From: Geobacter sp.
GTDB taxonomy: Bacteria > Desulfobacterota > Desulfuromonadia > Geobacterales > Pseudopelobacteraceae
Direction: 5' to 3'
Length of the DNA: 64,000 bases
Assembly: GCA_003574895.1 (NCBI GenBank)
Contig: PJFB01000001.1
Span: forward strand, 186,001 to 250,000
Of this stretch, positions 16,186 through 25,715 are shown piece after piece. The notes beneath the pieces are model-generated. The model was not told the DNA's origin, made no database searches, and worked only from the letters and a program-made list of their open reading frames with translations. A program made the position numbers and the translations under genes. Every line of letters starts with the position of its first letter. Positions within the stretch are counted from its first letter, which is position 1.

Positions 16186-16214
16186 TTTTTAGCAGATGGC
16201 GTTACGGTTGTCAA
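16186..16214 (-). promoter_or_regulatory. Sigma-70 promoter of tRNA-Ala
   Basis: Minus strand TTGACA (16214-16209), 17-nt spacer, TAAAAA (16191-16186). Confidence 0.6.
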
Positions 16215-16255
16215 TCCATTTTTCAGGGATCCGCTTAAAAGTATAGTCTTTGTCC

Positions 16256-16285
16256 TTGACGATCCCATCTCCCATGCAGTATAGT
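16256..16285 (+). promoter_or_regulatory. Sigma-70 promoter of tRNA-Leu
   Basis: TTGACG (16256-16261), 18-nt spacer, TATAGT (16280-16285), ending 10 nt before the tRNA. Confidence 0.7.
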
Positions 16286-16295
16286 ACGTCCCATC

Positions 16296-16382
16296 GCCGG
16301 AGTGGTGAAATTGGTAGACGCACTGGACTCAAAATCCAGCGGGGGCAACCCCGTGCCGGTTCGACCCCGGCCTCCGGCACCA
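16296..16382 (+). tRNA. tRNA-Leu (anticodon CAA)
   Basis: An 87-nt class II tRNA. Acceptor GCCGGAG pairs with CTCCGGC; the anticodon stem-loop is CTGGA-CTCAAAA-TCCAG with anticodon CAA, decoding UUG. A long variable arm (CGGGGGCAACCCCG) is typical of leucine tRNAs, the T-loop is GTTCGACC, and CCA is encoded at 16380-16382. The TrmL-type methyltransferase in this window acts on tRNA-Leu wobble positions in other bacteria. Confidence 0.97.
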
Positions 16383-16393
16383 GCGATGAATAA

Positions 16394-16429
16394 AAAGGCT
16401 TTGCAGGATATTCCCGCAAAGCCTTTTTT
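16394..16429 (+). terminator. Rho-independent terminator after tRNA-Leu
   Basis: AAAGGCTTTGC (16394-16404) pairs with GCAAAGCCTTT, followed by more T residues. Confidence 0.9.
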
Positions 16430-16508
16430 GTATTCCACCACAAAAGCTTTTTCCTGCCTCGATCATCAATTTAGCCACTGGCTGACAAGAAAGCCGTGTA
16501 TCCGTTGA

Positions 16509-18698
16509 TCACGGTTTTATCACCAAGCCATTCACATTGAGCCTGTCAGTAGTGATCTTGAGTGAACCCTTCAGCACTGTCGGCAGACCGCTTATGCTGC
16601 TGAAGGATGCATTATAGCCACCTTTCAGGGTAATTGTCTTGTTCAGGTTCAACGTCAGGTTTTCCGCCAACTCGGTATCAAGGGCTAGTATGGTGTTGCC
16701 GGTTGCCGCGGCAGCGTAGGCAGCCCCCAAGGTGCCGTATCCAATCGAACCGATTTTGGCATTGGGGGCGCGAGTGAACGTTGCGGTAGCAGATTTGGGC
16801 CCATCCACGGTGATGGTGCAACTACCGGAGCCGGTGCAGGCGCCGCTCCATGCGGTGAACGTGGATACGGCATTGGGCACCTGCAACAGGTTAACCGTGG
16901 TGCCGTAATTGAATGAAGCCTGGCATAAACCCGAGGTGCAGGTGATAGCGGCCGGATCGCTGGTAATAGCGCCCTCTCCGGTGCCATCAATGGTTATTGA
17001 CAGCGCATAGCTTTGAATGCTTGCCGAACAGGAGTCCGTGGTGCCGCCATTAATCCCGAGGCAGGACCACTGCCAGGGGCCGGTGCCGCTCACTTCGGAA
17101 GGTGTACCGGCAGTGCAGAGTCCGCTGGTGGGGATGGTGTTGATGGTGGTGCCATTGGCAGGACCGCAGCTGCCAGCGACCACTAAGGAAAACAGATTGG
17201 CGTTGAAATTTGCGCCAAGGCCGTCCGTGGCAGTTGTATTTACCAGGAGCAGCACGATTTCGTCGCTGGCGGGATTAAGGCTCCCGAAGCCAGTCACCGT
17301 GAATGTTGCCCCATCGGGATTTGCCGGTATCTCGTTGATTATGCCATTGGATTTCCTGAATACCGTTGCGGAGATGCCGTTGCTCTTGTTTACGGCAATA
17401 CTCAAGTCATAGTCGGTTGCGACCGGGGTGAATTTGTAATAGGCGAACGAATAATGGGGCAAGGTGACAGCAGGTGCCGGCACACTGCTGGTGCTGACCG
17501 GGTAGCTGGTGTAGGTGGCAACAGGGACTGCTAGGTGAATTTTGGATATATCTGCCCCATGGCTGGTCCAGTCACGTGTATAAAACCGTTTGGCAAGGGC
17601 GAGGAAGTCGGCTCCCAGGGTGGTGTTGAAGGGCGAGGCGGACAGCAACTGCTCCAGTAAAGGCGCCATGGGGATATCCTGTCCGCTGGCGGAATCCAGC
17701 GTGGCCAGTGTTTCCCAGGCGGTGCGGACAAAAGGGGCGCCGTGCTGTTCGGCCAGGAAACGGTTGAAGATCCAGCGTCCATAGCCCGCACCGATGGTGG
17801 TGGCGTTATAGTCTACGGCTGTATCCAGGCTAAGGGTGCTGTGGTAAAGCCAGCCGGGCAGGTAGTTATAAAGCTGGTTGACGTCATCGTAGAGTTCGTC
17901 CTCGAACCAGGTAGCCGTTGCCTCGGCATACCAGATGTCGAAGTAGAAATTGTAGCCGTATTGGATGGCGTGCTGGTACTCATGGGCCGTTGTCACCTGC
18001 AGGCTCTGCAAGGGTAAATACGGATAGTAGATGGAGTTCAGAAAGTCCTTGTCGATCTCGATATAGCTGGCATAGGCATTGGCGAATCCAGGCGAGGGGG
18101 CAGGTTGGGAAGAGGTGGTCATGCCGTAGATACCCTGCGCCGCCAGGTTGCGCAGATAGACATCGTACGGGGCGCCGTTGATTGTGGGTGCGGCCCGATA
18201 ACCGAGCGCGGTGTAGGCCGCAAAGTTATATTCCATGGTGGCGGCCACCGTCTCGACCCAGTCCGGGGTGCCATTGGCGTCATTGTCCAGCAGTGGCGGG
18301 GCGTCGCTGCCGGAATTCGTGTAATGAATCTTGAAATGGCCATTGGCTGAGATGAAGGTGAATTCGGTTCCGGACAGCGTTGGCAACGCCAACTGTTTGG
18401 CCAGCACCTTCTGGGTCGTTGGCAGCAGCAAGCTCCAATCCCGCTGCAGGCCATGCTTGAGAGGTGTGCCGCACTGGGCCGGCAGTGCAGCCGTTTCGGT
18501 CTGCAACGAGGTGGTCTTTCCCGAAGCGCCGGCGGACTGCTCGCCAAACGCGGCCAGGTAGTAGTCGTCAAGTGATCCGGCGAATGTCGGCATAACCGTC
18601 ATTAACGACAGTACCCAAATAAGTACCACAAGCCTTAACAAGCCCACGGCATGTTCCCCCATTAAAAAAGTGCGCATTAAATTCTGAATCCCTGACAT
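16509..18698 (-). CDS. Secreted putative zinc metalloprotease with C-terminal repeat and GGY terminal module
   Basis: A 729-residue exported protein. After a signal peptide (the in-frame Met at residue 8, or a GTG a few codons later, could be the true start) the first ~390 residues contain TTAHEYQHAIQYGYN, an HExxH zinc-protease motif, followed by WYAEATATWFED whose Glu could be the third ligand. This arrangement resembles the MXAN_6640-type putative metalloproteases. An upstream DNDANGTPDW segment looks like a calcium-binding loop. Then comes a ~140-residue beta-rich region, a short Cys-bearing segment (SGTGPWQWSCLGINGG), a repeat with FTAWSGACTGSGSC, and the terminal module YGTLGAAYAAAATGN ... 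TLKGGYNASF ... VNGLVIKP shared with two other proteins in this window. Catalysis is inferred from the motif only. It is divergent from recC. Confidence 0.75.
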   Translation of the reverse strand: MSGIQNLMRTFLMGEHAVGLLRLVVLIWVLSLMTVMPTFAGSLDDYYLAAFGEQSAGASGKTTSLQTETAALPAQCGTPLKHGLQRDWSLLLPTTQKVLAKQLALPTLSGTEFTFISANGHFKIHYTNSGSDAPPLLDNDANGTPDWVETVAATMEYNFAAYTALGYRAAPTINGAPYDVYLRNLAAQGIYGMTTSSQPAPSPGFANAYASYIEIDKDFLNSIYYPYLPLQSLQVTTAHEYQHAIQYGYNFYFDIWYAEATATWFEDELYDDVNQLYNYLPGWLYHSTLSLDTAVDYNATTIGAGYGRWIFNRFLAEQHGAPFVRTAWETLATLDSASGQDIPMAPLLEQLLSASPFNTTLGADFLALAKRFYTRDWTSHGADISKIHLAVPVATYTSYPVSTSSVPAPAVTLPHYSFAYYKFTPVATDYDLSIAVNKSNGISATVFRKSNGIINEIPANPDGATFTVTGFGSLNPASDEIVLLLVNTTATDGLGANFNANLFSLVVAGSCGPANGTTINTIPTSGLCTAGTPSEVSGTGPWQWSCLGINGGTTDSCSASIQSYALSITIDGTGEGAITSDPAAITCTSGLCQASFNYGTTVNLLQVPNAVSTFTAWSGACTGSGSCTITVDGPKSATATFTRAPNAKIGSIGYGTLGAAYAAAATGNTILALDTELAENLTLNLNKTITLKGGYNASFSSISGLPTVLKGSLKITTDRLNVNGLVIKP

Positions 18699-18905
18699 TC
18701 GCGATAAACAAATTTAATTTTCTTTATTGCCACAACATGAGTCCGCAGCCAACTGTTTGTTTGCATATGGCAACTATTTTTTATTTTCTTTACAGACAAG
18801 TGACCGGATTACACATACCTCTTTGGTGAAAACTCCTGCTGAATTATGTTATAGCTGTCATGTAATCGTTGCATCCTCCGTGGAAACCTGTAAAAGGAAT
18901 CGGTT

Positions 18906-21900
18906 ATGTCCCTTCAGATCTACACCAGTAACCGGATGGAAAATCTTGTCAGCGCACTTGCGCTCGTTCTTGCCGAGCCGCTCGCCTCGCCGTTCACCCC
19001 GGAGCTGATTGTCGTGCAGAGCAAGGGGATGCAGCGCTGGCTGGCCATGGAATTGGCCGGACGGCTCGGCATCTGGGCCAATTGCATATATCCCTTTCCG
19101 AACAAGATGGTATGGCAGCTTTTCTGTCGGATGCTCCCGGACGTTCCGGACGCATCTTACTATTCTTCCGGGGTCATGACCTGGAAGATCATGGGGCTAC
19201 TTCCGAAGTACCTGGAGCGGCAGGAATTTGCCCCACTGCGTCACTACCTTGAAGGGGACAATGACGGACTCAAACGGTTTCAGCTGGCTGGAAAGATCGC
19301 CGATACCTTTGACCAGTACACTCTGTATCGGCCCGAAATGCTCCTTGAATGGGAAGAGGGGGTGGGTGGCGAATGGCAGGAAATCCTCTGGCGGGACCTG
19401 GCCTCCAGCGGCACCGGGCAGCATCGCGCCCGGCTCAAACAGGAGTTCATCCATCTGCTGGCGGGGCGGCAGCCAGGGGAAAAGGAGCTGCCCGAACGGA
19501 TTACGGTCTTCGGCATATCCTATCTTCCCCGGTATCACATGGACATCCTTGCGACAGTGGCCAGGGACGCCCAGGTAACGCTTTTCCTCCTCAGCCCTTG
19601 CCGCGAATACTGGGGCGACATCGTCTCCACCAGGGAAATAGCTCGCCGGAGCCAAGTGGAGCGTGATTACCTGGTGGAGGGCAATCCGCTTCTGGCTTCC
19701 CTCGGGAAACTGGCCCGGGATTTTTCCAACATGGTCATGGACAGTATCCATGTCACGGCAGACGATCATGACCTGTATGCCGACCCTGGCGAAGGTCTGC
19801 TGCTGACCGCCATCCAGTCAGACATCCTTAACCTGAGGGGCGCTGAAGGTAATGAGGGAAAAAGGCCGATCACCGCTGCCGACCGGTCAGTGCAGGTCCA
19901 TTCCTGCCACAGCCCCATGCGGGAGATGGAAATCCTCCACGACAATCTTCTTGCCCTGCTGGAACGGGAAGAAGGACTCACCCCTCGGGATATCGTGGTG
20001 ATGACGCCGGATATCGAGACATACGCGCCGTATATATCCATGGTATTCGAGGGTTGTCGGGACCAGGACAGGAAAATTCCCTACTCCATTGCCGACCGTA
20101 CCCTTGCCAGCGAAGGGCAGGTTGCCGGTGTGATCCTGAAGCTGCTGGGACTACCGGGGAGCCGTCTTACCGTTGCCAGCGTGTTCGACATCCTGGAGTC
20201 GTTGCCGGTGCGCCGGCGTTTCGGCCTGGATGGGCGGGAACTGGAAACCATCCGTGGCTGGATCGTGGAAACGCGCACCCGCTGGGGAATCGACGAGGAG
20301 CACCGGGCCGGTTTCGGACTCCCGGCCTATGGGGAGAACTCCTGGTTTGCCGGCCTTGACCGTCTCCTGCTGGGCTATGCCATGCCCGAGGAGGGTGAAC
20401 AGCTGTTCGACGGCATGCTCCCGTTTGACGAGATGGAGGGTGACAGCACACAGACACTCGGCAAGTTTGTCGATTTCATGCAAAGGATTGTCAGGCTGGC
20501 CAGGGACCTGGCCGCCAAACGGACGCTGGGTGAATGGCGCGAGGCACTGCGTGCCTTGCTGGCCGACTTTATCGCCGCGGATGACGATTCGGCCTTTGAG
20601 TTGGCAACGGTTGCCGGTGTGGTGGACGCCATCGAAGAATTGGGCGGGAAGGCGGAATTTACGGAGAAAATCGAACTCCCGCTGGTCAGGTCGTGGTTTT
20701 TGTCCCGTCTCGGCGAGGAGGAAAAGGGGCATGGCTTCCTGACGGGGGGAGTGACGTTCTGCGCCATGCTTCCCATGCGCAGCATCCCGTTCCGGGTGGT
20801 CGCCCTGGTGGGGATGAACGACAACGTGTTTCCCAGGCAGAGCCGCCCGCCCGGCTTCGACCTGATGGCCGGCAACCCACGGCCCGGCGACCGGTCGCTA
20901 CGCGACGAAGACCGCTACCTGTTTCTCGAATGCATCCTGTCGGCCCGGCAGTACCTCTATATCAGCTATATCGGCCAGAGTATCAGGGACAACAGCACGA
21001 TTCCGCCCTCGGTCCTGGTCAGCGAATTCCTGGACGCCATCGGCCGCGGTTACTATTCCGATGGTATGGACACAGCGGAAATGCTGGTAACCAGGCACCG
21101 CCTCCAGGCGTTCAGCAGAGGCTATTTCGACGGCTCGCCGCGGCTGTTCAGTTATTCGAGCGAGAACTGCGCGGCCCTGATCGAGGCCGCCGACAGTACC
21201 GGACAGCAGACCGCGTTCATGGCTGTCCCCATGAAAGATCCACCCCAGGAGATGAGAGAAATCTCCCTCGCCCAACTGCTCCGTTTTTTCACCAACCCGG
21301 CAGGTTTTTTGTTGGAGAACAGGCTTCAGATCAGGTTTGATGAGGTTTCTACTCCACTTGAGGGACGTGAACCCTTTGCGGTCGCCGGTCTCGACGCTTA
21401 CAACCTGAATCAGGATCTGCTGGAAAGACGCCTGCGTGGCGAAGACGCAGGGGAATTTCTGGCCATTGCCCGTTGTCGCGGGATTCTGCCGCCTGCCCGG
21501 CAGGGGGAGATGGTCTTTGCGGCCGCTGTGAAGGAAACCGATCAACTCGTTGCCAGGATAGCGGCGGAGACCGCCGGCATCACACCGCTGGAGCCCTGGC
21601 ACTTGGACGTGGCTTTGGGCGGTTTCAGGATTTCCGGCACATTGGATGGTCTGTGGCCGGAGCGCAAGATCGCCTATCGCTGCGCAAAGCTGAAGGCGAA
21701 GGACGAGATCCGGGCCTGGATCGAACACCTGCTGCTCAACGCCTTTGCCCCAAAGGGCCTCCCCAGGGAGAGCCGCCTGATCATGAAGGATGCGACCGTA
21801 ACCTTTGGCCCGGTAGACAACGCCGTTGACCTTCTTGACTCCATCCTGGCCCGCTACTGGCAGGGACTGATGATGCCCCTCAGGTTCTTTCCTGCAACCT

Positions 21901-22106
21901 CCCTGGAATATGCACTGTCCGGCGGAGATGTGGAAAAGGCCCGCAAAAAATGGGAAAGCGCCCACAAGTACACGGGCGAGGGGGAGGACCCCTGTTTCCG
22001 GCTCTGCTTCGGCCGGGAGGAAGATCCGCTTTCCGGGGAGTTCGGGCCGCTGGCCCTGGAACTGCTCTGCCCCATGATTGATCGCAGATCAAAGGGAGCG
22101 GTATGA
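18906..22106 (+). CDS. recC: Exodeoxyribonuclease V, gamma subunit (RecC)
   Basis: RecC is the Chi-recognising and strand-separating subunit of RecBCD, which processes double-strand DNA ends for recombinational repair. The 1066-residue protein has the expected N-terminus (LQIYTSNRMENLV, then VVQSKGMQRWLAMELAG), the inactive helicase-like core, and VALVGMNDNVFPRQSRPPGF followed by RPGDRSLRDEDRYLFLECIL, strong family landmarks. The C-terminal part is the nuclease-like fold without active-site residues, as is normal for RecC. The ATG at 18906 has AAAAGGA upstream. Its end overlaps recB by 4 nt (ATGA), so the two are coupled. Gene order recC-recB-recD is intact. Confidence 0.95.
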   Translation: MSLQIYTSNRMENLVSALALVLAEPLASPFTPELIVVQSKGMQRWLAMELAGRLGIWANCIYPFPNKMVWQLFCRMLPDVPDASYYSSGVMTWKIMGLLPKYLERQEFAPLRHYLEGDNDGLKRFQLAGKIADTFDQYTLYRPEMLLEWEEGVGGEWQEILWRDLASSGTGQHRARLKQEFIHLLAGRQPGEKELPERITVFGISYLPRYHMDILATVARDAQVTLFLLSPCREYWGDIVSTREIARRSQVERDYLVEGNPLLASLGKLARDFSNMVMDSIHVTADDHDLYADPGEGLLLTAIQSDILNLRGAEGNEGKRPITAADRSVQVHSCHSPMREMEILHDNLLALLEREEGLTPRDIVVMTPDIETYAPYISMVFEGCRDQDRKIPYSIADRTLASEGQVAGVILKLLGLPGSRLTVASVFDILESLPVRRRFGLDGRELETIRGWIVETRTRWGIDEEHRAGFGLPAYGENSWFAGLDRLLLGYAMPEEGEQLFDGMLPFDEMEGDSTQTLGKFVDFMQRIVRLARDLAAKRTLGEWREALRALLADFIAADDDSAFELATVAGVVDAIEELGGKAEFTEKIELPLVRSWFLSRLGEEEKGHGFLTGGVTFCAMLPMRSIPFRVVALVGMNDNVFPRQSRPPGFDLMAGNPRPGDRSLRDEDRYLFLECILSARQYLYISYIGQSIRDNSTIPPSVLVSEFLDAIGRGYYSDGMDTAEMLVTRHRLQAFSRGYFDGSPRLFSYSSENCAALIEAADSTGQQTAFMAVPMKDPPQEMREISLAQLLRFFTNPAGFLLENRLQIRFDEVSTPLEGREPFAVAGLDAYNLNQDLLERRLRGEDAGEFLAIARCRGILPPARQGEMVFAAAVKETDQLVARIAAETAGITPLEPWHLDVALGGFRISGTLDGLWPERKIAYRCAKLKAKDEIRAWIEHLLLNAFAPKGLPRESRLIMKDATVTFGPVDNAVDLLDSILARYWQGLMMPLRFFPATSLEYALSGGDVEKARKKWESAHKYTGEGEDPCFRLCFGREEDPLSGEFGPLALELLCPMIDRRSKGAV

Positions 22107-25100
22107 ACGAACTGGATCATCTGCATGTGAGACTGGGTGGCAGGAATCTGATCGAGGCGAGCGCCGGTACGGGGAAAACCTATGCCATAGCCTGTCTCTA
22201 CCTGCGCCTGGTCATCGAACAGAATCTCCAGCCCGAGCAGATCCTGGTGGTTACTTATACCGAGGCTGCCACCGAGGAGTTGCGCGACCGCATCCGCAGC
22301 CGTATCCGCGAGGCCCTGGAAGTCTTTGACGGCGTCGGGACCAAGGACGCTTTCCTCCAGGGGCTCCAAGCCAATGCAAACGGTAAGGGGCCGGGAAGCG
22401 GAGCGGCACGGGACCGGCTCGACCTGGCGCTGAAATCCTTTGACCTGGCCTCGATCTTCACCATTCACGGCTTCTGCCTGCGGGCATTGCAGGATAATGC
22501 CTTTGAGAGCGGTTCCCTTTATGATACCGAGCTGGTCGCCGACCAGGCCGATCTGCTCCAGGAGGTGGTGGACGATTTCTGGCGGCGCCATTTCTTCGCC
22601 GGCTCTGCCCCGCTGCTGGGCTATGCCCTGCGCCACAAGCTGACGCCAGAATATTTCGTCGACTTTCTCAAGGGGATGCTCGGCAACCCCAAGGTGCGCA
22701 TCCTCCCTGATATGGACCTGCCCCGGCTTCCGGCTCTGGAGAACGAGTGCCGGCAGGCCTTTGCCACGGTGCGGCAGATGTGGCAGGAGCACAAGGCCGA
22801 GATCATGACCCTGCTCAGGACCGACAAAGGGCTGTCAAGATCCAAGGATGTTTTCCACCTCGATGTCCTGCCGCTGCTTTTCGAATCCATGGATGCCTTT
22901 GTTGCCGGCGACAACCCCTATGACCTCTTCATCGGTTTCGACAAGTTGTGCCGTTCCGGCATCCTGGCCGCGAAAAAGCCCACCGGTGCCCCTCTGGCAC
23001 ACCCGTTTTTCGACCAATGCGAGGTGTTACGGCACCATGTGGAGCAGCGCTTCCTGGCCCTGCGGTCCGAACTCATCGCCTTTGCCAGGGAGCGGTTGCC
23101 GGCGCGGAAACGGGAGCGCAATATCCGTTTCTTCGACGACCTTTTGACCAACCTCCATGACGCGCTTTACGGGCCAAGGGGCGGAGCATTGGCCGCGACC
23201 CTGGGGCAGAAGTACCGGGCCGCCCTCATCGACGAGTTTCAGGATACGGACCCGGTCCAGTACGACATCTTCCGCAAGATCTATTCCGACCCGGGTGCGC
23301 CGCTCTTCCTGATCGGCGACCCGAAGCAGGCCATCTACAGTTTCCGGGGCGCTGACATCTTTGCCTACCTGGAGGCCGCGGCCGATGTGGGCGATGGCCA
23401 AAGGTTCACCCTCACCGGCAACTGGCGCTCCACACCCCGTCTCCTTGATGCCTTCAACACTCTGTTCAGGAATGACCGCAAACCATTCGTGTTCGACAGC
23501 ATCGGCAGCCTGCCCGTGAAATCCGGTCGGGAGGAAGCGGGCGAACCATTGGCCCTGGCCCATGGGGACAACGCCCCGCTGCAGGTATGGTACGTGCCGG
23601 CAGACGCAGAAGGCAAGGACAGCACAGTTGGTCTGGCCAACGCGGTCGTTCCCGGCTCGGTTGCCGCCGAAATCGCCCGGCTGCTCCACGATGGCCAACA
23701 GGGCCTGGCGCTGATCCATGGCCGCCACGTGCTGCCAGAGGATATCGCGGTAATAGTCCGCAGCCACAGGCAGGCCGGTTATATCCAGGATGCCTTGCAA
23801 CGCCTCGGCATCCCCAGCGTGATGCGGAGCGACAGGAGCATCTTCACCACCGACGAGGCCCGCGAGGTCTGCACGCTACTTGGGGCCCTGGCCGATCCGG
23901 GGAGCGAGCCGAAGATCCGGGCCGCCCTGGTGACCGGCATCCTTGGACTTACCGGAGACGACATCGCCCACTTGCAAGAAAACGAACAGCTCTGGGAAGA
24001 ATGGCTGGGTAAATTCCGTGACTATCACCAGGCATGGCAAGAGAAGGGTTTCATGGTCATGGTCCAGGCCTTCCTTTCCATGGAAGGTGTGCGGGGACGG
24101 CTGCTCCGGCGGCCCGACGGTGAGCGTTGTCTCACCAATCTGCTGCACTGCTTCGAGATCCTTCATGCCGCATGCCATGGGAGGAGATTGGGGACCGAGG
24201 GGCTGGCAACCTGGTTCGGCGAGCGGATCAGCGGTGAAGACAGGGCCGATGAGTACCAGATCCGCCTGGAAACCGATGAAAAGGCGGTGAAGATCCTGAC
24301 GATCCATGTCAGTAAGGGGCTGGAATATCCGATAGTTTTCTGTCCTTTCCTCTGGGGCGGGACCATGACCGATGACGGGGTGCTCACCTTCCATGAGGGC
24401 TTCGACTTGGTGAAGGATTTCGGTTCCCCCGATATGGATGGTCACAAGATAATTGCCCGGAAAGAGGCGCTGGCCGAAAACCTGCGGCTGCTCTATGTGG
24501 CGCTTACCAGGGCAAAGTTCCGATGTTACCTGGTGGCCGGAAAGATTGTCGATCGCACCGGCCGAAACAGGCCCGAGACTTCATCCTTGGCCTACCTGTT
24601 CCATGCCTCGGCCACGACCCGCGCTTCCGGCGATCCGGTCGGCAGCTTGGCCCGGGAGGTAAAAAATTTATCGGCAGCTGCCGTGGTGGAACAGCTGGAG
24701 GGGCTAGCAGCGGAGGGGCAGGGTGCCATTGCCGTCTCTCCTTTGCCCGATCCGGAGGGGACGCCTCCTTATGCGCCGCTCCGCCATGATGGGACACGAC
24801 CCGTGTGCCGGCAATTCTCCGGCACCATCGACCGCAACTGGCGGGTTTCGAGTTTCACCTCCTTTGCGGCCCATGATGTCGCTTCTGGCGAACTGCCGGA
24901 CCGGGATGAGTCCGGCGGCAATGGGGAGGCGCCTGTCCTGGCCGACCAGGAGCCCCTGGGGCTGAGCTTTTTCAACTTCCCGCGGGGCGCCCATGCCGGG
25001 ATCTTTCTCCACGAGATCTTCGAAAAATATGATTATGCCGAGCTTGCCTCAGACAAAAACAATGCCTTGGTTGTCGATTTACTCAAAAAGCACGGTTTTG

Positions 25101-25711
25101 ACGATGTGTGGTTGCCGTGCATTCGCACCATGATCGACAACGTCATGACCACCCGGCTGGCTACGCCGGAAGGCTCTTTTGCCCTGTCAGGGCTGGGACC
25201 GGGGAGATGGCTTGCGGAGCTGGAATTCTTCTTTCCACTCCGGTTCGTTACTTCGGCCATTCTGCGGGACTGCCTGGACGGGTGGAGCGGCCACCATGCA
25301 ACAGTGGATCTTCAGGCCATTGGGCGGGCGTTGCGGTTCAGGCCGGCCGAGGGGATGGTCAGAGGCTTCATGGATATGGTCTTTGAGCACAACGGCAGAT
25401 TCTACCTGGTGGACTGGAAGTCGAACCACCTGGGCAACCGGATTGAGGACTACGGCAGGGCGGCGCTCAAGGAGGCGATGGTGCAGAAGCTTTACCCCCT
25501 CCAGTATCTTCTCTATACCGTGGCCCTCAACAGATACCTCTCCCTGCGGGTCCGTGGCTATGATTACACAACCCACTTCGGCGGAGTGCTCTACATGTTT
25601 CTCCGCGGAGTGAGCCGGAAACGGGGCGAAGAATTCGGCATATTCCGGGATACCCCGCCGGCGGCAATGATCGACGAATTGACGGAATGTCTGATCCGGA
25701 CCGGAGGATAG
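22103..25711 (+). CDS. recB: Exodeoxyribonuclease V, beta subunit (RecB)
   Basis: RecB carries the 3'-5' helicase and the single nuclease site of RecBCD. In 1202 residues the landmarks are ASAGTGKTYAIA (Walker A, about residues 17-28), ALIDEFQDTDPVQYDIF (motif II), LIGDPKQAIYSFRGAD (motif III), LTGNWRSTP, ILTIHVSKGLEYPIVF (motif V) and LLYVALTRAKFRCYL (motif VI). The C-terminal nuclease domain begins around residue 960 and has FMDMVFEHNGRFYLVDWKSN, containing the catalytic Asp and the DxK motif. All catalytic residues appear intact. It overlaps recC by 4 nt and ends 4 nt before recD. Confidence 0.96.
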   Translation: MNELDHLHVRLGGRNLIEASAGTGKTYAIACLYLRLVIEQNLQPEQILVVTYTEAATEELRDRIRSRIREALEVFDGVGTKDAFLQGLQANANGKGPGSGAARDRLDLALKSFDLASIFTIHGFCLRALQDNAFESGSLYDTELVADQADLLQEVVDDFWRRHFFAGSAPLLGYALRHKLTPEYFVDFLKGMLGNPKVRILPDMDLPRLPALENECRQAFATVRQMWQEHKAEIMTLLRTDKGLSRSKDVFHLDVLPLLFESMDAFVAGDNPYDLFIGFDKLCRSGILAAKKPTGAPLAHPFFDQCEVLRHHVEQRFLALRSELIAFARERLPARKRERNIRFFDDLLTNLHDALYGPRGGALAATLGQKYRAALIDEFQDTDPVQYDIFRKIYSDPGAPLFLIGDPKQAIYSFRGADIFAYLEAAADVGDGQRFTLTGNWRSTPRLLDAFNTLFRNDRKPFVFDSIGSLPVKSGREEAGEPLALAHGDNAPLQVWYVPADAEGKDSTVGLANAVVPGSVAAEIARLLHDGQQGLALIHGRHVLPEDIAVIVRSHRQAGYIQDALQRLGIPSVMRSDRSIFTTDEAREVCTLLGALADPGSEPKIRAALVTGILGLTGDDIAHLQENEQLWEEWLGKFRDYHQAWQEKGFMVMVQAFLSMEGVRGRLLRRPDGERCLTNLLHCFEILHAACHGRRLGTEGLATWFGERISGEDRADEYQIRLETDEKAVKILTIHVSKGLEYPIVFCPFLWGGTMTDDGVLTFHEGFDLVKDFGSPDMDGHKIIARKEALAENLRLLYVALTRAKFRCYLVAGKIVDRTGRNRPETSSLAYLFHASATTRASGDPVGSLAREVKNLSAAAVVEQLEGLAAEGQGAIAVSPLPDPEGTPPYAPLRHDGTRPVCRQFSGTIDRNWRVSSFTSFAAHDVASGELPDRDESGGNGEAPVLADQEPLGLSFFNFPRGAHAGIFLHEIFEKYDYAELASDKNNALVVDLLKKHGFDDVWLPCIRTMIDNVMTTRLATPEGSFALSGLGPGRWLAELEFFFPLRFVTSAILRDCLDGWSGHHATVDLQAIGRALRFRPAEGMVRGFMDMVFEHNGRFYLVDWKSNHLGNRIEDYGRAALKEAMVQKLYPLQYLLYTVALNRYLSLRVRGYDYTTHFGGVLYMFLRGVSRKRGEEFGIFRDTPPAAMIDELTECLIRTGG

Positions 25712-25715
25712 AGCC

